From: Leptidea sinapis
Taxonomy: Eukaryota > Arthropoda > Insecta > Lepidoptera > Pieridae
Assembly: GCF_905404315.1 (NCBI RefSeq)
Contig: NC_066296.1
Coordinates: forward strand, 9,362,001 to 9,426,000
DNA length: 64,000 nt
Direction: 5' to 3'
A program made the position numbers and the translations under genes. This document shows, in pieces, positions 55,046-64,000 of the stretch; the stretch's first letter is position 1, and the number at the start of each line of letters is the position of its first letter. The notes under the pieces are model-generated. The model did no database searches. It had not been told where the DNA came from and worked only from the letters and a program-made list of their open reading frames with translations.

Positions 55046-55261
55046 GCGTCGCTATATAATAATATTACTAAAGTATTACAAACTCTTTAATCTTCAACCA
55101 CCACACATGTAAATATTTATTTTCCCGATATAGTTATGGTAGACGCAGTATTATAAAATTCAGAGCAGTTTGTCGATACAAACTAAATATCGATATATTG
55201 AATTTATTTGCAGTCACTATTAAAATGACGTTGGTAATTAAATAGGATTGTTATTAAATTA

Positions 55262-55577
55262 CTAGCTGACCCAGCAAACGTTGTATTGCCGATATTAAAA
55301 TCGCGATACAAAAGTAACTGTTGATCGTAGACGGGTGAAAATTTGAAGTTGTATGTATTTTTTAAGGTTGACAAATAATCAAGCAAATTAAAAAAAAATG
55401 TCAAATAAAATTAAAAAAAAAAATCGTGTGGACCGCTCTTAACATTTAGGGGTATGAAAAATAGATGTTGGCCAATTCTCAGACCTACTCAATATGCTCA
55501 CAAAATTTCATGAGAATCGGTCAAGCCGTTTTGGAGGAGGGAACGAACATTGTGACACGAGAATTTTATATATAAGA
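55262..55577 (-). mobile_element. Small Helitron of a second subfamily
   Basis: On minus it starts TCTTATATATAAAATTCTCG and ends GGGTCAGCTAG. The interior includes AAACGGCTTGACCGATTCTC, different from the 2,923 family, but the 3' terminus is shared. Confidence 0.75.
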
Positions 55578-56754
55578 TTTATCAAAATTTCAAGTAACAA
55601 TTGAATCAATTGCTTTGTTTTTGTAACAAAACACTATGAATTCACGTGTTTTCGTATCTTACAGATGTAAATGATATGAATTGTGAACGATTTTTTTCTT
55701 ATATTCTCTTATTTTTTATATTAATAAAATACTATTATGTGTATGTGCTAGATATTGATTGGTTGGAAGTCGGTGCCAAGACAAATGTAATAGTAGGTAA
55801 TAGTATAGTAGGCATAGGTTCGTCTTTTGTCTAGAACCAAACAACCCAAGCGGGCAAACACCGACTTTTCGTATTTTTTATGTCACAATGTTTGTCCGCG
55901 ATGAAAACCTATACTACTGAATAGATTCTAAGCAAATTTTTCACACTGTGCAGTTTGTTCTTATTTCAATTCGCGACCCTTTAATTTTTTTTTATTTAAA
56001 TTTTTTTTCTATATGAATAATCCTATAAAATATATTTTTGACGCAAAGTTTGGAAGTTACTGTGATCTTAGATTAAGAATTGGTCACTACCTAAGAACAA
56101 TAACTTTTTTATTACGGCAACTATTAGATTCTTGTGTGCGTGGCGTCTTGAAACTCAATGGCATCATTCCAGTTTTGTAACCCAACGCTATTCTACATTG
56201 AAATTAATAAAATACAAAATACTTACTGATGATATGTGAACCCAGTGTTTTTCTTATTTCTTGTAGTATTATTTTTACAAATTTTAGTTTCAAATATTAG
56301 CAAATTTCAACAGAACATGTGGCACGTCACACATCGCTCGAGACTGGCTCGAGTACACCCACTTGGGCGTAGTATTAGTTACCGGAATTTACGACTACGC
56401 TTCCGGTATCTAGTTGGAGAGCAGCGGAGACCAATCCTGTGATATTATATCATTAAAAGAACAGGGAAAAACTACAAATTTCGTAATTAAGAAAAAAGAT
56501 TTAAAATTTTCACCGGTCACCAACTAGTAACTTATAAAACTGCTTCTAAGCATCGAAATTTCGGTCACATACAAATCAATACAAAGATTCAATAAGGCTT
56601 TTAAAATCAGTGCACATTTTCCACATCTATAAAGGGATTGAATATTCTCCACAAACAAACATTTCTGTTCTCGGTAAATCGAAAAGTCATACTGAATGGA
56701 TTTGTTTTTCCATTGTGTGATTCTCTCGTGTAGAATAATAATATATAATATAAT
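55578..56754. other. Interval without identified gene
   Basis: The frames at 55,646-55,834 and 56,236-56,442 have no domain. No repeats were recognised. Confidence 0.5.
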
Positions 56755-56975
56755 ATTGACACACTTTTCACACAAATTATCTTGCCCCAAGTTAAGCATA
56801 TATAGCCTGTGTTATGGGTTACAAGACAATGATATATTTAATACAATATACTTACTTAAAAATACATAAATTCATATAAACATACATAAATACATTTAAA
56901 CATCCATGACTCGGAAACAAACATCCATATTCATCATATAAATGATTGCACCTACCGGGATACGAACCGATTTTA
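56755..56975 (-). mobile_element. tRNA-headed SINE T2, head truncated
   Basis: On minus the copy begins within the T-arm (GGTTCGTATCCCGGTAGGTG) and runs through the T2 body to GTGTGTCAATATTA. Confidence 0.7.
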
Positions 56976-57104
56976 TTTGTAAATTATATATTTTGTTTAG
57001 AACAATCGGGTATAAGTTTGATATCAAAATGCTTACTTACATTGTATCTACCGACTTCAAAAATTTTGTTGATTAAGTAGATCAGGAATCAATAAATTTA
57101 TTAA

Positions 57105-57180
57105 ATAAATCGTAGTGGACATCTTTGGGTGAGGCCTTTGTCCAGCAGTGGACGTCTTCCAGCTGATGATGATGATGAAG
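57105..57180 (+). mobile_element. RTE-like LINE 3' tip
   Basis: Sense copy of the last 75 bases of the RTE-like family: GAGGCCTTTGTCCAGCAGTG, GACGTCTTCCAGCTGATGAT, ending GATGATGATGAAG. The next LINE starts directly after this tail. Confidence 0.7.
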
Positions 57181-57185
57181 TAAAT

Positions 57186-59929
57186 ATGATCTGAATCTTA
57201 CGAACTGATGCAGCTTCATGGCTTTTACCAAGTGTTGTTGCAATATATTGAACGTTGGTCACCGCAAGTTGATGAGCCCGTTTTTGAAGATGCAAATTGC
57301 TTAAAAATTACTTTAAAAAATCAACTTGTCGTACTAGCCCTATATCGATCGCCGTCATTTATAAATACATCGCCTTTTCTAGATTCTCTAGCTACAGTAA
57401 TCCAAGATATTAAAGATGCTCGTTGTGTAATTGTTGCTGGGGATATTAATATTAATATTTGCTCTAATGATGATAGTCAAATGGCTACTTGCGCGAAATA
57501 TCTGTGTTTGTTAGCAGAGCTAAACCTTCAGCCTATCGTAAATAAACCTACACGAATTAATTCGTGCCTAGATCACATTCACGTAACTTCTAAGTACCAC
57601 TCGGAGTCAGTTATTTACAAATCAGATATTACAATTGCTGGAATAGTAACTAAAGATACCAAACAACATAAAACTTGCAGACTCACAAAGAATTATAATC
57701 TAGAGCGCATTGTAGAAGAATTAAGACAGGCTGACTGGACAGAAGTCTATAATAGCATTGATATAAACAAAGCAGTATCTGTTTTTGATACTATTCTAAC
57801 AAACATTATAAGCAAACATTTAGAAGAGAAACGAATAAGTCGATCCAGAATTACTTTCAAGCCTTGGATGACGCCTGGTCTAATTAGGTGTGCTAGGCAC
57901 AAAGATCGCTTACATTTACACTTACGTAAGAATCCCAACAATAACACGGTCAAACTCATTTACACACGTTACCGAAATTTTTACTATGATCTTTTGCGAA
58001 AACTAAAACACAAACATGAGTCATTTGAATTGGAAAAAAACAAACATGACCCTAAAAAGCTCTGGAAGAGTATAAGAACAATTTCCCACACCAAGAAAAT
58101 AAATCAAGTACCACTAGAACTCACCAATATTAAAGATACTGTAACGGAATCTCTGGATTATTCCAATGAATATTTTGCAGGCATAGGTAAAATTCTTGCA
58201 AACAAGATACTCACAGCATGCAATGAAACAGAAGTTTCACTCGCTAGTAAGATAATACTCGAAAATACTCCAACGCAATCATTTTTCTTAGGACCCACTG
58301 ATGAACGAGAAATTGAATCCTTGATAAGTAACGCTAATCTTGACAGTGCTCCTGGACTGGATGGAATATCAAACCGCCTTTTGAATATTAGCAAAAAATA
58401 TATTACTCCCCCCCTGACGAGCATATGTAATCTAAGTTTATCTCAAGGCATTTTTCCTACTGCCTGGAAAATGGCTGCAATTGTTCCTATTCATAAGTCG
58501 GGTAACAAATTGAATCCTACGAACTATAGACCGATTTCTTTATTAGGATCATTCTCAAAAATTTTGGAAAAACTAGTACACAAGCGATTGACAAGTTTTC
58601 TTGACGCACATAAAATAATATCTGACAGACAATTCGGGTTTCGCACTAAAAAATCAACGGAAAACGCTGTAGACTTAGTAACAAAAATTATTTCTTCCAA
58701 ACTAGATAAGCAACAAGCATGTATCGGTGTATTTTTAGACCTCGCGAAGGCTTTTGATACAGTCTGTATTCCTATACTTTTACGAAAACTTGAGCTCCTA
58801 GGTATTCGAGGTAATTGCCTGAACTGGTTCAAAAGCTATTTAATGTGCCGAACTCAGTGTGTTATAGTGGATCATAAGAAAAGCAATCCAAGTACAATAG
58901 ATTTTGGCGTCCCCCAAGGAAGTATATTAGGCCCCACGTTATTCCTTTTGTATATAAATGACATCAAAACTAAAGTATCCAGCTCTGACGTCATCTGTTA
59001 TGCCGATGATACAGCTCTTTTATTTTACGGGAAAAACTGGGATACTGCACTACACACAGCGGAACAAGGAATGAGGAATATTGCAACTTGGCTACAAAAT
59101 AATCTTCTCACTTTAAATCTCACTAAAACACAGTACATCTGTTTCCATAAAACGAAAACTTCATCCCCTTCCCACATTTTTGATATTAAAGTCCACACAT
59201 GTCCTGTTGCTCTATCTGGCCCTTGCTCTTGCAATAGTATAAGTAGAACTACTCATATAAAATACTTAGGAGTCGTCATGGACGAAAACTTAAACTTTAA
59301 GCAACATCTTAATACAACAGCGAAAAGAGTCCGCAAGCTGATCTATATTTTTAAGAACTTACGCGCTTCGGCATCTTTAAATCTGCTAAAAACCATTTAT
59401 TTTGCAATCGGTCAATCTGTATTATCTTATTGTATCACCGTATGGGGAGGGGCGGCTACTTCACACATGATACTCTTAGAAAGAGCACAGAGAGCTGTCC
59501 TTAAAGTGATTTTTAAAAAACCTATTAGATACCCAACACATAAACTATATAAAGACTTAGAACTTCTTTCTGTCCGAGGTATATTTATCTTGCGTGTTAT
59601 GACAAGCATGCATAAGGAGGTCTTGAATTTGCCTAATTATAAAAACCTACTAGATAGCCGTTCGTACAAGATTCCAACACCAATAATAAATACAACATTT
59701 GCAAGTAGATTTAGCCCATTCTTACATACATATATATACAACAAGGTAAATTTAAAATGTTCTATTAAAAATTGCTCGGTCCATCAGGTCAAATTTAAAA
59801 TACAGAGATGGTTACACACACTCACTTATGCAGACATGGAAGCTATTCTTAAAGTGATAGCTTAGCATTCATATAATGTTAATACTTTGTAACATGATTA
59901 AGCAGATACTAACACTCACTCACACCCAC

Positions 59930-59965
<36 letters not shown>

Positions 59966-60168
59966 ACACCCAGAGACACACACGTGTACACACACACATA
60001 TACAGAGTGCACTTTTTGACCTTTCGGTTCATATTGTTAACCTTAGGATGTAAATTGGTTGCCTACAGGACAGGCTACGCCTAGTGTAGGGACCAAATAT
60101 AATGTAATATTATGTGATAAAGTGTCTGTATATAATAAATAAATAAATAAATAAAATAAAAAAAATAT
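57186..60168 (+). mobile_element. 5'-truncated LINE with intact ORF2
   Basis: Comprises the ORF at 57,208-59,865 and a 300-bp 3' UTR with a CA microsatellite (59,931-59,960) and an AAAT-repeat/A-rich end (about 60,138-60,168). AAATATG occurs near both ends (about 57,181-57,187 and 60,166-60,172) as a possible target duplication, although the A-rich context weakens this. It inserted at the tail of the RTE-like fragment. Confidence 0.8.
57208..59865 (+). CDS. LINE ORF2: partial endonuclease plus reverse transcriptase
   Basis: 885 codons without a stop. The first ~150 residues are the C-terminal half of an AP-type endonuclease (LVVLALYRSPSFINTSPFLD, VIVAGDINININ-type strand, NKPTRINSCLDHIHV). 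The expected SDH catalytic end is not seen: the frame reads KSDITIAGIVTKDTK. The reverse transcriptase follows: SAPGLDGISNRLL, LNPTNYRPISLLGSFSKILE, motif A FLDLAKAFD (about residues 509-517), GVPQGSILGPTLFLLYINDI, YADD at 598-601, LTLNLTKTQYI and KYLGVVMDENLNF, all intact. The C-terminal region ends MEAILKVIA-stop. The ATG at 57,208 is only the first Met downstream of the truncation. It copied element RNA at nicked DNA; without the N-terminal endonuclease half it cannot be autonomous. Clade: CR1/Jockey-like, not fixed more closely. Confidence 0.88.
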   Translation: MQLHGFYQVLLQYIERWSPQVDEPVFEDANCLKITLKNQLVVLALYRSPSFINTSPFLDSLATVIQDIKDARCVIVAGDININICSNDDSQMATCAKYLCLLAELNLQPIVNKPTRINSCLDHIHVTSKYHSESVIYKSDITIAGIVTKDTKQHKTCRLTKNYNLERIVEELRQADWTEVYNSIDINKAVSVFDTILTNIISKHLEEKRISRSRITFKPWMTPGLIRCARHKDRLHLHLRKNPNNNTVKLIYTRYRNFYYDLLRKLKHKHESFELEKNKHDPKKLWKSIRTISHTKKINQVPLELTNIKDTVTESLDYSNEYFAGIGKILANKILTACNETEVSLASKIILENTPTQSFFLGPTDEREIESLISNANLDSAPGLDGISNRLLNISKKYITPPLTSICNLSLSQGIFPTAWKMAAIVPIHKSGNKLNPTNYRPISLLGSFSKILEKLVHKRLTSFLDAHKIISDRQFGFRTKKSTENAVDLVTKIISSKLDKQQACIGVFLDLAKAFDTVCIPILLRKLELLGIRGNCLNWFKSYLMCRTQCVIVDHKKSNPSTIDFGVPQGSILGPTLFLLYINDIKTKVSSSDVICYADDTALLFYGKNWDTALHTAEQGMRNIATWLQNNLLTLNLTKTQYICFHKTKTSSPSHIFDIKVHTCPVALSGPCSCNSISRTTHIKYLGVVMDENLNFKQHLNTTAKRVRKLIYIFKNLRASASLNLLKTIYFAIGQSVLSYCITVWGGAATSHMILLERAQRAVLKVIFKKPIRYPTHKLYKDLELLSVRGIFILRVMTSMHKEVLNLPNYKNLLDSRSYKIPTPIINTTFASRFSPFLHTYIYNKVNLKCSIKNCSVHQVKFKIQRWLHTLTYADMEAILKVIA

Positions 60169-60267
60169 GTTAATGGCACTCCTATGATAAATAAATATAT
60201 TTCTATTCTATTCTTTAGAATACTTACCTAAGAGAAGTTAAGACAACACCTCAACATACATGTCCTG

Positions 60268-60567
60268 TTTTTTTTTATAACATTAAGGGACGAGACGAGC
60301 AATACCATACGCCCTGCAGTTAGTACAATGCAGTGCCGCTTAGGATTCTCGAAAAACCCAAAAACTGTGAGCGGCACTACAATTGTGCTCATCACTTTGA
60401 GACATAAGTTGTTAATAATTCTCATTTCACCATTAATTTCACTAGCTACGGCGCTCTTCAGACCGAAACACAATAATACTTACACATTACTGCTTCACGG
60501 CAGAAATAGGCACCGTTGTGGTAGCTATAATCTAACCAGCATCCTGTTCAAAGGAGCCTCCCACTGG
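60268..60567 (-). mobile_element. S1 SINE
   Basis: Antisense copy, T10 start, ends CTCCCACTGG at 60,567; a small internal deletion removes part of the CAGGACGTTCAGCTGATGG region. Confidence 0.85.
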
Positions 60568-61171
60568 TTTTCTTTTAAGTTTTTGTTCATCACAACAACT
60601 CGTTTTATTTGAAGACCATAAAGTACGATATCTTTTTAAATTTTGATAGAAATGAAAGCAAAAATCCGCAGCCTCAGTTAGTAGTATCTCTTAATAACAA
60701 TGAACGGTGTTGGCCATCATCAATAATGATCAACAAGGATTAAAAAAAAATGAAATAACCTTCAACATAATTATGTGGTACAGAGTCAATTAAATTTAAG
60801 CTAAAGGAATCATTACATAGTTTGTTTTTCTATAAGATAAATCATAAAATCAGTAGTAGTAATGTTTAATATTATTAACTTAACAATAATTTGAATCTGT
60901 ATTCTTGATTTTAATAACTTATCAAAAGTTACGTTTTTTAATTTTAGAAACGGAAGGTTAGTGTAATTAGCGTTCATTATAGCCCCCAAACACATTATCA
61001 TAAAGTTAAAAAACTTTTCAAATTACCGCTTGACTTTCACGGTAAATATTTCATTTTAGAAGGGATTTTTTGGATTAAATCTTTAATATTCGTGATCAGT
61101 TAGAATAGTAGGTAGTACATTAAGTACGTTAAGTTAAAATTATCAATTCAAATATTCTATATGAATAAATA
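60568..61171. other. Interval without identified features
   Basis: AT-rich; nothing recognised. Confidence 0.5.
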
Positions 61172-61482
61172 TTTTTGAAGAAAATAAAGGATGAGACGAG
61201 CAGGACGTTCAGGTGGTGGTAATTAATACGCCCTGCCCATTACAATGCACTGCCGTTCAGGATGCTTCAAGAACCCAAAAATTCTGAGCGGCACATCAAT
61301 TGCGCTCGTCACCTTGAGACTTAAGATGGTTAATCTCATTTGCCCAATAACTTCACTAGCTACTGCGCCCTTCAGACCGAAACACAGTAATGCTTACACG
61401 TTACTGCCATGAAGGCAGAAATAGGCACCTTTATGGTACCCATAATGTAGCCGGCATCCTGTGCAAAGGAGCCTCGCACTGG
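61172..61482 (-). mobile_element. S1 SINE
   Basis: Antisense copy from an altered T-rich start (TTTTTGAAGAAAATAAAGG) to GCCTCGCACTGG at 61,482. Confidence 0.83.
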
Positions 61483-62154
61483 TAAATATTTATAAATAAA
61501 AATTTCGTTACTACATTTTGTGATTATGCTACACTCAATATTAATTAATACAAACATAAAAGTGTGTTTATATACTTTAATATCATAAAACCTCCATCAT
61601 GCGTTCAAGAACCGCACATTATGACCACGTTAACAATAGACTGTTTTGGTAAAGCAAATTATTATCTATCATATCTGTGACAATGTTATCATTGCTAAAT
61701 AATAACATCGTTTTTGAAAATATTATTTCATTCAAATTTCGAACATCTTAGAAAAATAAAGAAATTTGATTTACTTCTATTCTAATACCAGTCGAGATGA
61801 CGTTTTGTTCCAAATGAAATGTCAATTTGTCGAACGATATCATAGTTAGGGTTACTCTAGTTTGTCTCTGAATTAAAAAAAAAACAATAGCAACTGCCAG
61901 AAAAATCTTCATTAACGCCATTACCATTTAAAATGTATGGTGGTCTCGTGAATGCACCATGAAGGCTAATGATATATGGGTAGATAAAGTAGGAATAATT
62001 TGGCAACGCTGCCGATATTAATACCATGTTTGTGCTGGAGAAGAGGACTATTCGCGCTCTTTATAACCAAGGTCCTAAAGAAACCATTAAGAGAAAAATT
62101 TAAATTTAATTAAATTAAATATTTATCCATTAAAAGAAATATTCTTGATAATTT
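61483..62154. other. Interval without identified features
   Basis: AT-rich; nothing recognised. Confidence 0.5.
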
Positions 62155-62520
62155 AATGTATGTTCATAGGCACATAAATGAATTTGCTAGAAACTGTTTT
62201 TACCATATTGTTAACACCGGGAACAGACATACACTTATAATGCCTACCACTCGGGTAAGTCGAGTAAGTAAGTCTTTTGTGGGGCGATATTGAAAACAAA
62301 AGTATTACGATCTTCCTAAAGAATTGTTACAAAATGTTTGTGTGGTAAAGGTTACTATAACATAAATGACTTTCTTAATGATACCATAGATTGGAAATGG
62401 AGTGACCGACCCCAGGCTATTAAATAATAAATTTAATTGTACCATATTACTTTGTAAACGTGTCAGTAAATAAGTGATATCACATCCTATTTTCAATAAA
62501 AATATTTGAATTTGAGTTTG
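62155..62520 (+). pseudogene. LINE family C C-terminal fragment
   Basis: Second copy of the fragment at 10,960-11,465: VHRHINEFARNC, VNTGNRHTLIMPTTRVSRVS and KSFVGRY, then a deletion and frame loss, with the same 3' UTR (ATATTTGAATTTGAG). Confidence 0.68.
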
Positions 62521-62633
62521 AAAGTGTAGAATTAATTAATTTAAAATTAGCTAATTTAAAAGTGTAAAAAAAGTAAATAATTAGGCATTAAAAATTCTAT
62601 TAAAACATGTCTTCAAACTAATCATTATAACTG

Positions 62634-62882
62634 ATGACCTGTATAGCCGAGTGGTTAGCGATCCTACCTACTAAGCGAGAGGTCCCAGGTTCAAATCCCG
62701 GTAGGTGCAAGCATTTATATGATGAATATGGATGTTTTTTCCTAGTCATGGATGTTTAAATGTATTTATGTATGTTTAAGTGAGTATATTGTATTAAATA
62801 TATTGTTGTCTTGCAACCCATAACACAGGCTATTTATGCCTAATTTTGGGCAAGATAATTTGTGTAAAAAGTGTGTCAATAT
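62634..62882 (+). mobile_element. tRNA-headed SINE T2, best copy
   Basis: The head ATAGCCGAGTGGTTAGCGA (A-box-like) and GGTTCAAATCCCGGTAGGTG (B box and T-arm) fit a tRNA, with the anticodon arm not clearly folded. The body runs through GGATGTTTAAATGTATTTAT and ATAACACAGGCTATTTATGC to GTGTGTCAATAT. The homologous copies at 54,833 and 56,755 show that it is a dispersed SINE and not a tRNA gene. Confidence 0.75.
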
Positions 62883-64000
62883 CATGTATTAAGATGGATA
62901 TAATATGTTATCCTTAAGTGATTTTCTATAGACCTATATAAGATGCACAATTCCACAATACATTATTTTGTTTTAACTAAAAGGGTTTAGACAGAGTTTT
63001 CGTTGAAAGCTACCAGATGGCTTATTTTTATCCAACATCTCGAAGGAATATCGTTTTTGTACACAGAAATGTACACAAAAACTTAATAAATGTAATAAAA
63101 TACTTAAACATTCCTCAAGAACCACGCTATCCACTGGTGAAAACAGCACGAAAATTTGAGAAGTAGTTTTTGAGTTTATCGCGTACAGACAGACAAACAG
63201 ATGCAGTGGAGGACTTTGTTTTATAATATGTAGCGATATTGCGCAAGGCTTAACAAAAAATACATTTTTAATAATTAATTCATTTAACATGTTTCATTCT
63301 TGATCTGAAAAAATAACAGTTATAATAAAAAAAAAATTCCAATAAATAATATAATAAAGGTCGAATTTCAAATTAAGTATAGAATTTCTAATAATAATTG
63401 AAAACTTTAGAAGTCGTCTGAAGTCCCCAGATGGTAATACAAATTTAATTAAAATTCCTGTCGTTCGAATGACCGGCTTCATAATCGGGATACAAAATAT
63501 TAACATCGTATATTTAATATATTTAAATTTTATTCAGTAGAATATGAAATATTATCAAATTAATTCGCTACTTAAAGTCTACTAATTTTACTCACTCTAT
63601 TTAATATGAGTAGTCAATTAATGCCATATTTAACATTTTTTGTGTGAAAAAATATAACAGCATGCCTTGTGAAACACTAACTATGTTTGAGTTACATTTG
63701 GCTCTCTACTATGAAGAAAAAACTGTGTGTGTACTTATGTAAACACGCAAGAAATTATACTTATTTGGCCGACTGTAATATATAATTTAGTTCATTCACT
63801 AATTTTTAAACAATGTCTAGTAAAAGACTAATGAAGTTCTTAGTACGTAATTTAGTTATCTTGGCAACCAATTAACTTGTTAAATGTCTAAAAGTTTCGT
63901 TTAACGTCGAAAGGTCAACGCATTACCAAATATTTCATAAAAAGCTTTCCGATGTTAATATGACTTTAATGGTCTTTTTTAATAGAAGTTACAGAAAAAA
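62883..64000. other. Interval without identified gene
   Basis: 63,120-63,235 (GTAGTTTTTGAGTTTATCGC, GACAGACAAACAGATGCAG, GGACTTTGTTTTATAATATG) is a repeat tail type common in insects. The remaining AT-rich sequence to the window end shows no recognisable gene. Confidence 0.45.

Overview
The window is AT-rich, repeat-saturated eukaryotic DNA. I could not identify a single host protein-coding gene. The repeat set points to a moth or butterfly: a dispersed SINE-like repeat of about 300 bp with a conserved hairpin, small Helitrons that begin TC and end CTAG, a repeat with 'aagtgcgagtcggactcg' near its start, tRNA-headed SINEs, RTE-like tails ending in GATGATGA, and decayed mariner copies. The lepidopteran assignment rests on my memory of such repeats in that order; no host gene supports it.

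Region 1 (1-20,779) is one very large imperfect inverted repeat. The left arm (1-9,080) is the reverse complement of the right arm (12,540-20,779), with a spacer of about 3.46 kb between them. Stretches aligned by eye differ by roughly 3 percent. Each arm has its own later changes, and the other arm preserves the empty site. The left arm gained a 2.49 kb ORF1-only non-LTR retrotransposon (5,086-7,573, 11-bp target duplication) and a 250-bp poly(A) SINE (4,294-4,543, 9-bp duplication). The right arm gained a SINE (14,439-14,747) and a segment of about 400 bp (19,190-19,593), and it keeps a 1.17 kb direct duplication that the left arm lacks. The spacer holds a decayed mariner, a LINE C-terminal fragment and a MITE whose outer end coincides with the right-arm boundary.

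Region 2 (20,780-35,000) contains an internally deleted LINE, an internally deleted mariner flanked by TA, a possible Penelope-like fragment, RTE-like tails and a 2.7 kb broken LINE with endonuclease and reverse-transcriptase domains (28,090-30,783). That LINE is nested in an RTE fragment that has its own 11-bp target duplication. Two tRNA-headed SINE copies and a long-TIR MITE (31,542-32,198) follow.

Region 3 (35,000-57,000) has a 49-bp x 7 tandem array, Helitrons, a truncated DDE transposase whose last two catalytic residues are 82 residues apart (38,231-38,815), two related minisatellites of about 100 bp in opposite orientation (39,850 and 49,900), several LINE 3' ends, and a decayed Helitron that retains the extreme C-terminus of its helicase (53,210-54,628).

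Region 4 (57,000-64,000) has the best-preserved coding sequence, an 885-codon LINE ORF2 with an intact reverse-transcriptase core (57,208-59,865), truncated at its 5' end. SINEs and LINE tails follow.

The elements do not form a pathway. What links them is nested and reciprocal insertion, which allows relative dating, especially between the two arms of the palindrome.
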